64,000 nucleotides of DNA from Trissonchulus latispiculum (lineage: Eukaryota > Nematoda > Enoplea > Enoplida > Ironidae): contig JASAND010020041.1 of assembly GCA_030248195.1 (NCBI GenBank), positions 30,433-94,432 on the forward strand. The letters run 5' to 3'. The notes below the pieces were generated by a model. It saw nothing but the letters and a program-made list of their open reading frames with translations. It was not told the origin of the DNA and made no database searches. Within the stretch, counting starts at the first letter, position 1. Every line of letters begins with the position of its first letter. A program made the position numbers and the translations under genes. Shown one piece after another: positions 62,001-64,000 of the stretch.

Positions 62001-63849
62001 GCAAAATCAAACAGTATAGACAACACTCGACTCAAATTAAGCAGTAGTTTAGGCTGCAGTCTTTAACATCAGCAAATAGCAACTGAAAATGTTTTACGGG
62101 CAAAGGATAATAAGCAAAATCTAAACTTAGGCTTAATGTTTCGGTATGTATCTGGACTTATTCTAATGAGGGGGGAACAACACCGTTTCATCCTTCCCCT
62201 CCCCCAAAAGTGAGTGCCCGTTGTGGTACGAACTTTTGCACTGAAAAAAATCACTCAGGCCAAATTTTCAAAAATGTTTCGGCCACGGTTTTTTGGGCAA
62301 AATTGGGGGCATTTGCCCACTTAGAATATATATATAAGCCCAGTGTATGTCACACATTTTCATTCAGTTTATGTTCAGCTTACTGAAACCTCAAGGTTCA
62401 TTAGCATGCAGCACATGTTCTGTATATACCTGAACTGTTAGAGCAGTTTGAAGAGGAGGGACTGAAGTCAAGGGTTTGGCAAAGAATTCTTCCAATGCAG
62501 GCGAAGAGCTAGTAGCCAAATTGATGGTGGGCGGCAACGACTTTTCGCTACCTAAAACGTTGTACAGTACTTGCAGAATTTTAAACGTAAGCTGGACTTT
62601 TACATCGTTTCCAATGGCGTGGTGAACAGCTATCGAATTGTTTAATGACACCGAACCGATATCATTTAGAAGTTTAATTACAACAGCATATTAATTAAAT
62701 TGATAAACAGTACCACGAAAACTGAGGGGAAACCCAACATGGGAAATAGAAAACACCCCATATGCGGAATAAACACGACTTCAAAATGCTGTTAAAAGGG
62801 TGTCGAGCACGTTTGTAATCGTTCCAACCGAATGAGCGTGTTGTCTTTACTAAGAATGTGGGAAATGGGGAGCTAATGAGAAATTATCCACCCATAATTT
62901 GCGTACGGTATCAGGTAGTGAGCGTTAGCGCACAACCTAGTTAGTAGCCAAACATGTACAGAACGGGTGATTAACAAGTTAGAAAATAAAAGAAGTATGT
63001 ATATGTAATCACTTGCCACCTGCCTTACCTATTATTTGAACAGAACTACCAGATGACTGCAACACAGAATCCGTATGCATTATTTTATCAGAAATACCAA
63101 TCTAAAATAATTAACCATGGCTATAAAAGCACTGTGAAGGCGCAAATCAAGCAAAGTAAAGTAACCGTACGTACAGTACAAGTACGTAATACTATATACG
63201 TCGACATGAAAGTAAATATATGTAGAGTCAACAAGGACAGACCCCGTCCCTGAGGCCCAGAGACCTGAACATATATCCGTACGTATATACAGTTAGTACG
63301 GAGGCCCTGAACCCGAAGACCCAGAGATGCACGGGAACCTAAAAGTTTTACTAGTAAAAATTTAATTAAATTGTTATTACACTTGGTAAATGACCAAAAC
63401 AAAAACAACAACAATGTGTACACTGATTTACCTGAAATTATTACACTAAATTTTTCCGAATTACCAATGTTGAGAACCTGCCTTCGCCCTATAACTGCCC
63501 CCCCGCCCCATTTTGATGCCTTCTGGCATAGTGCTGATGCATCTCTACAAAATTAATTAAAGACTGCTAGAAAACGACAAAAATGCAACCTTGTCAGCGT
63601 CACTGTCAGAGTTCAAATCTGTTGTGCGTCCATCGCTCAAAAGATCAGGACTTTCCACTGCTGGCTTTGCTGAATCGTTTTTTAAAGGGCTGCCAAAAGT
63701 GTCAGGAACGACACCATTATCAATACTTGGTGTTCTAATAATGTCCCTGAAAAAGCATAAGTATGTATTATATACACATACGTACAATAGGTTACAGGTA
63801 TACGTTGTACGTACATATGTATATAGTTCTCACTTCAGACGTCCATTGT
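31825..63849 (-). CDS. TP53BP1: TP53BP1 (53BP1) orthologue, C-terminal ~1,400 residues in 30 exons, 5' end outside window
   Basis: 53BP1 is a nuclear DNA double-strand-break adaptor that reads H4K20me2 (Tudor) and H2AK15ub (UDR) and binds partners through tandem BRCT domains. Thirty exons, listed separately, join with matching phase at all 29 junctions and GT-AG introns. In order they encode: a Ser/acidic disordered region (about 900 residues); a tandem Tudor (ARVLARWRDGNFYPGHVW, then FKVYYLDGG); a UDR-like DNITETRERRSRGSW; a Ser/Pro/Lys linker; BRCT1 (FKCYLVADTHYRTHKYL, then AIPCVSHTWIH); and BRCT2 (NVLVFSAHRPANP, then VVSSEWLIQAIITGER, then IKYQYDF), ending with a Pro/Ala tail at the stop. 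The coding part visible is 4,208 nt. Human 53BP1 is about 1,970 residues, so perhaps 500 residues lie to the right. Introns hold numerous transposons. Confidence 0.92.
32231..32345 (-). mobile_element. tRNA-derived SINE head, decayed copy 2
   Basis: It shares GTGGGGATCGAA and CCTTTGGCGATCT blocks (read on plus) with the SINE at 13,936, with small deletions. It lies in the last intron of the 53BP1 gene. Confidence 0.55.
32359..33497. mobile_element. PIF/Harbinger-like MITE, TAA TSD, hosting another element
   Basis: The ends are GGGCCGTATTCACCAAG at 32,359 and the complement of AAGCCGTATTCACCAAG at 33,497. The 3-bp direct repeat TAA lies on both sides (32,356-32,358 and 33,498-33,500), as in PIF/Harbinger. 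The foldback element at 32,437-32,789 has inserted into it. No transposase. Confidence 0.75.
32437..32789. mobile_element. CCAAGAGTAC foldback element, copy 3, 5-bp TSD
   Basis: This is a complete copy with CCAAGAGTAC and GTACTCTTGG ends and the perfect direct repeat CCCAG on each side (32,432-32,436 and 32,790-32,794). Internal inverted blocks and C/G runs match the copy at 1161. It is nested in the element at 32,359-33,497. Confidence 0.8.
33578..33732 (-). CDS. TP53BP1: 53BP1 exon e29, BRCT2 first half
   Basis: Acceptor TCTTATTGTAG; donor GTGCGT. LLQDMNVLVFSAHRPANPAA and a following helix, then MGAAVLPSM. Confidence 0.92.
34259..34332 (-). CDS. TP53BP1: 53BP1 exon e28, inter-BRCT linker
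   Basis: Acceptor TTTATGGTTTAG; donor GTACTC. DFKDFILPAGASLESGTLVE matches the linker with its LPAG motif. Confidence 0.9.
34378..34691. mobile_element. G/C-run MITE (TGGGCTTATT family), copy
   Basis: The ends TGGGCTTATTCTACTGGGG and CCCTAGAATAAACCCA are inverted. It has a short hairpin around GGCTTCGCCGG and C runs, as in the copies near 41.1, 43.0, 56.1, 59.9, 61.0, 62.2 and 63.9 kb. Confidence 0.65.
34902..35030 (-). CDS. TP53BP1: 53BP1 exon e27, BRCT1 core
   Basis: Acceptor ATATTTTCAG; donor GTAGTC. FKCYLVADTHYRTHKYLSAL and AIPCVSHTWIHKC contain the conserved BRCT Trp. Confidence 0.93.
35112..36131 (+). mobile_element. Internally deleted LINE copy with intact RNase H ORF, 13-bp TSD
   Basis: The 13-bp direct repeats GAAGAATCCGCGT (35,099-35,111 and 36,132-36,144) flank a 1.0-kb insert. 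The left end shares TCCGCTTTGCCGCAGTGG with the 5' end of the full LINE at 49.8 kb. It then jumps to the region just before RNase H, so about 3.3 kb is missing. The 308-codon frame (35,160-36,086) contains WTDGAAKGG, TDSQSVV, VPGHAGLPGNEEAD and a CTRCDSSL..H..LHC zinc motif, all without stops. The 3' tail is (GAC)n. Confidence 0.85.
35160..36086 (+). CDS. RNase H plus C-terminal zinc motif ORF of the deleted LINE copy
   Basis: This 308-residue frame has a ribonuclease HI fold signature: the acidic positions in IWTDGAAKGG, the Glu in FRAELLA, the Asp in TDSQS and the late Asp in NEEADELA. A CxxC..H..C zinc motif near the C-terminus resembles that of the full LINE. The first Met is in a joined region and may not be the natural start. 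It lacks endonuclease and RT, so it could act only in trans, if at all. Confidence 0.7.
   Translation: MDFTSPWLRVVAQATLSALPQADIIIWTDGAAKGGVLNGGSGTLITFTDGTEPVKICKPAGQLCSSFRAELLAVHTALQWLADNSHLLPENCKVRICTDSQSVVRLLRAGVRGSFSELLSSVWNLLRRLRNLNLTVQWVPGHAGLPGNEEADELAGTAATLPQFDVPVDLSTAKAAIRRHFTSSWHHHLSHPRALAIYGRLGPVSPQYEASLGRHDRVLLSQLRSGKSWLLASYRHTVDPTRFPSPNCTRCDSSLPDTVDHLVLHCPALTNQRLAELGPTPELSCLRTDPEPVLRFLGSSGLLGVHRV
36432..36845. mobile_element. hAT-like MITE with CAGGCGCGTAGCCAG terminus, 8-bp TSD
   Basis: The left end CACTAGCGTAGCCAG and the right end (complement CAGGCGCGTAGCCAG) are inverted. The 8-bp direct repeat GGTGTTGG lies at 36,424-36,431 and 36,846-36,853. Long G and C runs and a GCGCCGAAGGCGCG hairpin occur inside. 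Confidence 0.8.
36995..37074 (-). CDS. TP53BP1: 53BP1 exon e26, BRCT1 helix and strand
   Basis: Acceptor CAGATCCCGG context with TTTCAG; donor GTAGAT. FNKKHVRQMIEDRGGFVLDD matches the first helix and second strand of BRCT1. Confidence 0.9.
37254..37427 (-). CDS. TP53BP1: 53BP1 exon e25, start of BRCT1
   Basis: Acceptor TTTTGTTTTAG; donor GTAATT. An acidic lead-in is followed by IFEGLSFVLTSANRRPIR, the first BRCT strand. Confidence 0.9.
38138..38401 (-). CDS. TP53BP1: 53BP1 exon e24, UDR-like motif and Ser/Pro linker
   Basis: Acceptor TTTTTTCCTAG; donor GTAAGT. It opens with DNITETRERRSRGSW, resembling the ubiquitin-dependent recruitment motif that follows the Tudor domain in human 53BP1. 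A Gln run and a Ser/Pro/Lys-rich linker come next. Confidence 0.85.
38754..38845 (-). CDS. TP53BP1: 53BP1 exon e23, Tudor C-terminus and start of UDR-like segment
   Basis: Acceptor TTTTGTTTCAG; donor GTAAGG. It encodes ISWTKFVIDKDQTKDFVSS and ends with SAQEVRE, which abuts the UDR-like motif of e24. Confidence 0.85.
38983..39357 (-). mobile_element. 5'-truncated LINE 3' end, minus strand, 12-bp TSD
   Basis: The 12-bp direct repeats AGCTAGTCTCAT (plus strand, 38,971-38,982 and 39,358-39,369) flank it. On the minus strand it encodes CPDCSQETETLDHLILSCP, the C-terminal zinc motif of RNase H-type LINEs, and ends in a (GAT)n tail. It inserted in the intron between e22 and e23. Its sequence differs from the 49.8-kb LINE, so it is another family. 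Confidence 0.75.
39474..39553 (-). CDS. TP53BP1: 53BP1 exon e22, Tudor 2 part 2
   Basis: Acceptor TACGCGATTGTAG; donor GTGAGT. It encodes CASSDNAEEWYEGLFEVD and a Thr/Lys end. The acceptor was chosen because an in-frame stop lies just upstream and the phase fits. Confidence 0.8.
39722..39784 (-). CDS. TP53BP1: 53BP1 exon e21, Tudor 2 part 1
   Basis: Acceptor CATGTTTCAG; donor GTTTGA. 21 codons, LMVSVHIIGEEEELQPATIL. Confidence 0.85.
39941..40028 (-). CDS. TP53BP1: 53BP1 exon e20, Tudor 1 part 2
   Basis: Acceptor GTGTTTTCAG; donor GTAGGT. FKVYYLDGGIRDMPAPDV corresponds to the third and fourth strands. The cage Asp is kept; the following aromatic is replaced by Gly. Confidence 0.9.
40209..40284 (-). 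CDS. TP53BP1: 53BP1 exon e19, Tudor 1 part 1
   Basis: Acceptor CTGTTTCAG; donor GTAAAT. It encodes ARVLARWRDGNFYPGHVW, matching the first two strands of Tudor 1. The cage Trp and one cage Tyr are visible. Confidence 0.9.
40676..40797 (-). CDS. TP53BP1: 53BP1 exon e18, lead-in to Tudor
   Basis: Acceptor TTTTATGCTTAG; donor GTTTTT. It encodes SHSPDLTPRFKRRESFRPPA and ends just before the first Tudor strand (SLLPG). Confidence 0.85.
41131..41575. mobile_element. G/C-run MITE, copy in intron e16-e17
   Basis: Inverted ends CTGGCTTATTTTTA and TAAAAATAAGCCAG, with long G and C runs and a TTCCGGCTTCGCCGGAA hairpin. An internal inverted block AGAACTTCGGATC is followed by its complement. Confidence 0.7.
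41648..41942 (-). CDS. TP53BP1: 53BP1 exon e17
   Basis: The acceptor is one of two CAG/CAAG sites 4 nt apart (41,946 or 41,942); only 41,942 keeps the phase with e16. The donor is GTCAGG. It encodes SPHCTQLCIVEEKKRSSE, a basic stretch, FSDVEPMEEGSDS, then SSRKRSRISAS and RRSKR, likely carrying nuclear localisation signals. Confidence 0.8.
42000..43035. other. Intronic sequence, no recognised feature
   Basis: Part of the 2.6-kb intron between e16 and e17. No exon-like open frame with fitting phase, and no clear repeat apart from low-complexity runs. Confidence 0.35.
43036..43419. mobile_element. G/C-run MITE, copy in intron e16-e17
   Basis: Inverted ends CTGGGCTTTTTTTA and TAGAAAAAGCCCAG flank long poly-G/poly-C tracts and a GAGCACTTTTAAGCATAG block also found near 56.3 kb. 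Confidence 0.7.
44533..44650 (-). CDS. TP53BP1: 53BP1 exon e16
   Basis: Acceptor TTTGTTGCAG; donor GTAGGT. It ends in phase 1 and encodes RSPKVELTHNPSPG and a Ser-rich end. Confidence 0.75.
45052..45174 (-). CDS. TP53BP1: 53BP1 exon e15
   Basis: Acceptor ATTTTCTACAG; donor GTACGT. 41 codons with RPPLYRITTTETIFIEKL, less disordered than its neighbours and placed where a 53BP1 oligomerisation region might lie; that placement is inference only. Confidence 0.8.
46020..46600. repeat. Intronic repeat of unknown class with ATTCGAAAGCTCT motif
   Basis: It shares style and motifs (a CATTCGAAAGCTCT block, short TGGTCAAAA runs) with 56,390-56,850. No ends or TSD were found. It lies in the intron between e14 and e15. 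Confidence 0.35.
46774..46837 (-). CDS. TP53BP1: 53BP1 exon e14
   Basis: Acceptor TCTTTTTTAAG; donor GTGAGT. It encodes KYTYTAKAAERRFGDSPGIS. Confidence 0.8.
47092..47720 (-). CDS. TP53BP1: 53BP1 exon e13, longest exon
   Basis: Acceptor TGCTGTTTGCAG; donor GTAAGT. It is open for 209 codons: a Lys/Ser/Glu-rich disordered part (KGKKSLHSDKKKKKVKSS), then KTPGGTSGKKKS, and a more ordered-looking end (DDPYEFSKDSVDEATTS, HVAKSTFGEIKY). An SQ occurs at its first two codons. Confidence 0.85.
47967..48032 (-). CDS. TP53BP1: 53BP1 exon e12
   Basis: Acceptor TGTTGTTTAG; donor GTTGGT. 22 codons, PSRDDKGQKRRSKPDK, basic and possibly NLS-like. Confidence 0.75.
48477..48626 (-). CDS. TP53BP1: 53BP1 exon e11
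   Basis: Acceptor CCACTTTCAG; donor GTTGTT. 50 codons, Ser/Asn/Lys-rich and disordered. Confidence 0.8.
48960..49520. other. Intronic low-complexity/G-C-run sequence left of the LINE
   Basis: Stretches such as GGGGGGGCTCCGCCCCC recall G/C-run elements, but no defined ends were located. Confidence 0.35.
49874..50734 (+). CDS. LINE ORF, 5' part: leader, 2A-like motif, PHD finger, start of APE endonuclease
   Basis: The frame is open from 49,757, but the first ATG lies inside the TSD, so the natural start is probably the ATG at 49,874. From there: a leader of about 42 residues ending in a hydrophobic VYWALLLLLAG, the 2A-like DIERNPGP at about residues 43-50, and a zinc finger with Cys/His spacing CATC..CTLC..WAH..C..CPSC (C4HC3, PHD-like). 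A Pro/Asn-rich linker follows, then MQWNIGTVTTAKKA and VDIVLLQETWL of the endonuclease. The frame leaves the endonuclease near 50,650 and stops at 50,735. Confidence 0.8.
   Translation: MEFNPVVFPLSSTPTCPRWTVGFLVGGPGRPVYWALLLLLAGDIERNPGPPNPRWPCATCGHAVRRSQYSILCTLCNQWAHAGRCAGLSVHALRSLSDHQISEYACPSCSTPPVARQPTPVTPGPLNTADRAGPPSPADPPNQPNSPNQVSPPAHTPGPAVRPNQPDRPHPSNPLPQGAQSPGLPPKRKGTLRIMQWNIGTVTTAKKAFLAKYCNDLQVDIVLLQETWLKPGVDIGLPGFSEETQSRRQGRQPGLVIGGGGCYLHPRRSALCQEYQTLPSPKRYHL
50000..50023 (+). promoter_or_regulatory. 2A-like ribosome-skipping motif (DIERNPGP)
   Basis: Codons 50,000-50,023 encode DIERNPGP, matching the 2A consensus D(V/I)ExNPGP. In known 2A peptides the ribosome fails to join the final Gly-Pro bond and continues, giving two proteins from one ORF. 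Here that would release a leader of about 50 residues and start the main protein at Pro. 2A motifs in APE-type LINEs of sea urchins, molluscs and trypanosomes are established. Activity here is inferred from the match. Confidence 0.85.
50571..54248 (+). CDS. LINE ORF, main part: APE endonuclease, reverse transcriptase, RNase H, zinc motif
   Basis: Continuous frame of 1,225 codons; homology begins about 50,650, where it takes over from the upstream frame. Residue positions count from 50,571. Endonuclease: GVATCIRAG, then AGDFNCHSEAWD (about 104) and SDHNPIVLDL. RT: GPDEIDNELL, SFRPISLTSC, DFQRAFDTVW, GVPQGSGLSPLLF and FADDLAIW (about 647). RNase H: VWTDGAAKDG (about 947), FRAEMLA, YTDSQS and IPGHAGLRGNEEAD. 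The end carries CPQCGEEEEDLGHLLLRCP and stops at 54,246-54,248. Every expected catalytic residue I can name is present. It would copy LINE RNA by target-primed reverse transcription. Confidence 0.9.
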   Translation: MTSDYLAFRKRPSLEGKEGSRVLSLVAGVATCIRAGLPYVRNTRPYLAPNDTTSDLVAVELQAAGGPISVVNLYIPPITRAAEDARQQNFNPDFLPSHPRTVVAGDFNCHSEAWDKNQPTDQRGEELLDWFATNAMVVANTGDPTRVNPQTGGVSAPDVTLLHSDWDLRSSWTVLEESLSDHNPIVLDLHTGNPVPITKPPRFRCYKKANWAMFEQKLDALLVDANVQQLTNVHTLNKVLTNAITTAAKEAVPTNRRKQPKPWWSDELSTMLVDVKQKKRKMIDTKSELDRQAWIQAVRNLKQQIRESKRQHWMGFASTLSARTNPAEVMRVIHALEGKKAERSSGPAIKKGTKTLASDKSKAEGFVSEYAAVSRFQSCKEDRKTKKKLYATLKKTCNCEESGILCMDFTQTELRLAKQQLKLGKAAGPDEIDNELLLRLTPLADATLLKLFNLSWHSAVVPTQWRRATIIPILKKGKPKDQIGSFRPISLTSCLAKLMEKLVKDRLLYWLERNNLLSPDQAGFRSLRATEDQVIKLTQTIVDGFRSRKPAKRTVLALIDFQRAFDTVWRTGLLLKMVKNGIPVCCIKWVKSLLSDRMARVKIGSDTSRWRTMREGVPQGSGLSPLLFVIFINDIAQDLPPGVEISLFADDLAIWSQDSKLAEASAKLQEALDAIDRWSKKWKLGINVGKSEYTTFSTYNKEASQRLNLRLSGQDLPFNPTPTFLGVKFDRLLNFGPHVNSLKSKAWPRLQAMSRLAGTNWGCAKEDLRLVYLSYIRSTLEYCASAWMPCASRTHQLSVEKIQNQAARIISGCYRAAPVEALQLEANLIPFSLRANELTAAAYEKSARLPPNNPRSRLWQPLAAERNLQSQPSWRQKGRLMAEATGLAQLPREPLCDVSQLHPQSRSIPVTIYPDLLAETVRSDDAALRKAAAEATLQARPAPNIRVWTDGAAKDGTTDGGSGVLLEFENGQDPVQLSFPAGKFCSSFRAEMLALSKALDWIFDRGEDFWKDQTIAIYTDSQSLTKLLKAGVRATFNPLFNNVRSKLTEIGRRANLYIQWIPGHAGLRGNEEADSLAKQGCSLAQTDVPVEYGDARAAIKRAVKSSWLTGISHGTTLQIYGTRGPVPPEAESGLAKKERVLLSQLRTGKSLLLAQYRHTINPTTQPSPLCPQCGEEEEDLGHLLLRCPRYTRSRYNILGPSPNLSVLRVAPGQVLDFLRDSGLVA
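54313..54426. other. Short flank between LINE and exon e10
   Basis: Unique intronic sequence continuing from the left flank of the LINE; includes the donor of e10. Confidence 0.4.
54427..54611 (-). CDS. TP53BP1: 53BP1 exon e10, acidic
   Basis: Acceptor TATGTATTACAG; donor GTTACC. A basic start (DPKRKKGSRS) is followed by a strongly acidic Glu/Asp run. The intron between e10 and e11 contains the full-length antisense LINE. Confidence 0.85.
55128..55260 (-). CDS. TP53BP1: 53BP1 exon e9
   Basis: Acceptor GCGTTTTTAG; donor GTTAGC. It encodes ETEDTVDKKSSRQKSK and then ATPRRSKRSVTESD, a basic patch that could be part of an NLS. Confidence 0.8.
55769..56050. mobile_element. hAT-like MITE with CAGGGTTGGG terminus
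   Basis: The ends CAGGGTTGGG and CCCAACCCT are inverted. Flanks AATGTTAC (55,761-55,768) and TATGTTAC (56,051-56,058) give an 8-bp TSD with one mismatch. Subterminal GAGACCGAGAC and its complement extend the inverted repeat. Confidence 0.7.
56089..56362. mobile_element. G/C-run MITE, partial copy
   Basis: It begins CTGGGTTTATTTTACTGGG, then C/G runs, a GGCTTCGCCGGAA hairpin and GAGCACTTTTAAGCATAG. The right end is not found. Confidence 0.55.
56390..56850. repeat. Intronic repeat related to 46,020-46,600
   Basis: Contains AAGAGCTTTCGAATGATACC and other short motifs in the style of the 46-kb segment. Class unknown; leads directly into the tandem array. Confidence 0.35.
56851..58870. repeat. 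Tandem array: 176-bp units changing to 148-bp units
   Basis: Units begin with GGGATGGTACCCAT at 56,860, 57,036 and 57,212 (period 176). From about 57,284 the unit changes to one anchored by GG(C/T)CAGATCTGG at 57,432, 57,580, 57,728, 57,876, 58,024, 58,172, 58,320, 58,468, 58,616 and 58,764. That is exactly 148 bp each time, ten anchors. Each unit has the palindrome CTGGTTCAAAGTTGAACCAG. Because 148 is not a multiple of three, the open frames seen here are by-products. Confidence 0.9.
58951..59842. mobile_element. Inverted-repeat element with about 185-bp arms
   Basis: The left arm (58,951 to about 59,137), from ACAAGTAGGAAAAATGCTCC to GAAACG-type sequence near CTTGGGCTCATATTGACG, is matched by its near-exact complement at about 59,655-59,842. 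About 520 bp between shows no ORF. TSD not clear. It lies in the intron between e8 and e9. Confidence 0.75.
59865..59964. mobile_element. G/C-run MITE, short copy
   Basis: AATTTATTCCCGCCCCCC at the left and CGCCTAAAATAAACCCAG at the right resemble the family ends; the middle is poly-G/poly-C. Confidence 0.5.
60003..60076 (-). CDS. TP53BP1: 53BP1 exon e8
   Basis: Acceptor ATATTTTTAG; donor GTTAGA. It encodes IIVEEIENATDEELPS and ends with a TQSE motif, a possible ATM/ATR-type TQ site. Confidence 0.75.
60238..60297 (-). CDS. TP53BP1: 53BP1 exon e7
   Basis: Acceptor TTGCTATTTAG; donor GTATGA. 60 nt encoding VDSEPANSPNISGAPKIST. Confidence 0.75.
60417..60576. repeat. Long hairpin in intron, about 70-bp arms
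   Basis: 60,417-60,486 and about 60,506-60,576 are near-perfect complements around a 19-nt loop. The block CTAATGCCACTATG occurs both at about 60,346 and at the right arm end (about 60,570), a possible 14-bp TSD of a 210-bp insertion. Confidence 0.75.
60814..60887 (-). CDS. TP53BP1: 53BP1 exon e6
   Basis: Acceptor TTACTTTCTAG; donor GTATGC. It encodes a charged helix-like segment, ARLEEAKLKMVVEEPK. Confidence 0.75.
61049..61471. mobile_element. G/C-run MITE, copy in intron e5-e6
   Basis: CTGGCTTATCCCTAGTGGG at the left and CCAAGGGATAAGCCAG at the right are inverted. It contains a G run of about 20 and several C runs, and the TTTCCGGCTTCGCCGG hairpin. Confidence 0.7.
61642..61949 (-). CDS. 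TP53BP1: 53BP1 exon e5
   Basis: Acceptor TTGTTTTAAG; donor GTACGA. This acidic Ser-rich 102-codon exon (DVLSKKSVPPPREDDND to VEELRDLD) has several SD/SE clusters that would suit CK2-type or SQ-directed phosphorylation. Confidence 0.8.
62146..62346. mobile_element. G/C-run MITE, decayed copy
   Basis: CTGGACTTATTCTAATGAGG at the left and TATATAAGCCCAG at the right are weakly inverted; C run and CGGCCACGG-type segment inside. Confidence 0.45.
62430..62551 (-). CDS. TP53BP1: 53BP1 exon e4
   Basis: Acceptor ACGTTTTAG; donor GTATATAC. It encodes SEKSLPPTINLATSSS onward to ALTVQ, low-complexity and disordered. Confidence 0.75.
62600..63028. other. Intron between e3 and e4, no repeat recognised
   Basis: No further exon with fitting phase and no clear element seen. 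Confidence 0.35.
63029..63056 (-). CDS. TP53BP1: 53BP1 exon e3, 28 nt
   Basis: Acceptor TCTGTGTTGCAG and donor GTAAGG bracket a short exon (SSGSSVQII) with phases matching both neighbours. Confidence 0.7.
63590..63746 (-). CDS. TP53BP1: 53BP1 exon e2
   Basis: Acceptor GCTTTTTCAG; donor GTTGCA. It encodes a Ser/Asp-rich disordered stretch (DIIRTPSIDNG to NSDSDADK). Confidence 0.8.
63834..63849 (-). CDS. TP53BP1: 53BP1 exon e1, 16-nt microexon
   Basis: Acceptor CTTACATTGTAG and donor GTGAGAAC bracket 16 nt encoding NGRL plus parts of two codons. It fits the phase of e2 exactly. Given its size, it is the least certain exon of the set. Confidence 0.5.
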
Positions 63850-63856
63850 CTACAAT

Positions 63857-64000
63857 GTAAGCTGGGATACTTTTGCGGGAGAGGGGGATGCCCCCGGGTT
63901 CCCCCTTTTTCGGGCTTCCCCCACTCACTGTAAGGTGCCCAGAAAATGCCAAATTTTAAAGATTTTCAAAAATTTTCCGGCTTCGCCTGAATTGGTAAAA
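63857..64000. mobile_element. G/C-run MITE, copy cut by the window edge
   Basis: A GCTGGGATACTTTTGCGGG-like start followed by C runs, GCCAAATTTTAAAGATTTTC and TTTTCCGGCTTCGCC, as in the other copies. The right end is outside the window. Confidence 0.5.

Overview
This is a repeat-rich, intron-rich metazoan nuclear segment, most like a marine invertebrate. Two spliced host genes can be read. The rest is mostly mobile DNA: APE-type LINEs carrying RNase H, tRNA-derived SINEs, hAT-like and PIF/Harbinger-like elements, foldback elements and satellites. There are no operons, Shine-Dalgarno sites or bacterial gene packing.

Left third (1-31 kb). Inverted-repeat, foldback and MITE-like elements cover much of 0.3-10.1 kb, several nested inside one another with readable target-site duplications (TSDs). 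The plus-strand gene at 10.65-13.63 kb is the only host gene here: a COA8 (APOPT1) homologue in three visible exons. Its first intron holds a foldback element that itself holds a hAT-like element. From 14 to 31 kb there are a nearly identical 659-bp direct duplication, an array of hairpins with paired base changes (16.6-17.0 kb), a decayed L1/Tx1-like reverse transcriptase fragment, minisatellites, an 1.2-kb MITE with internal repeats, a candidate solo LTR, and a large inverted-repeat element split by a hAT insertion.

Right half (31.8-63.85 kb, minus strand). Thirty exons in unbroken splice phase encode the C-terminal ~1,400 residues of a TP53BP1 (53BP1) orthologue: a long acidic/Ser-rich disordered region, tandem Tudor, a UDR-like segment and tandem BRCT domains, ending at 31,825. 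The gene starts beyond the right edge. All introns are GT-AG.

The 53BP1 introns are full of mobile DNA. The most notable is a full-length 4.5-kb LINE (49,768-54,298, antisense to the gene) whose ORF carries a 2A-like translational recoding motif (DIERNPGP), a PHD-type zinc finger, an APE endonuclease, a reverse transcriptase, an RNase H and a C-terminal zinc motif. An internally deleted relative at 35.1-36.1 kb keeps the 5' end and an open RNase H frame. A third, separate LINE 3' fragment lies at 39 kb. The introns also hold a 148-bp tandem array with exact period, hAT and PIF/Harbinger-like MITEs, and many copies of a short element with long G/C runs.

All identifications come from reading the sequence by eye. 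Protein family assignments and residue equivalences rest on memory of the families and were not checked by alignment software.
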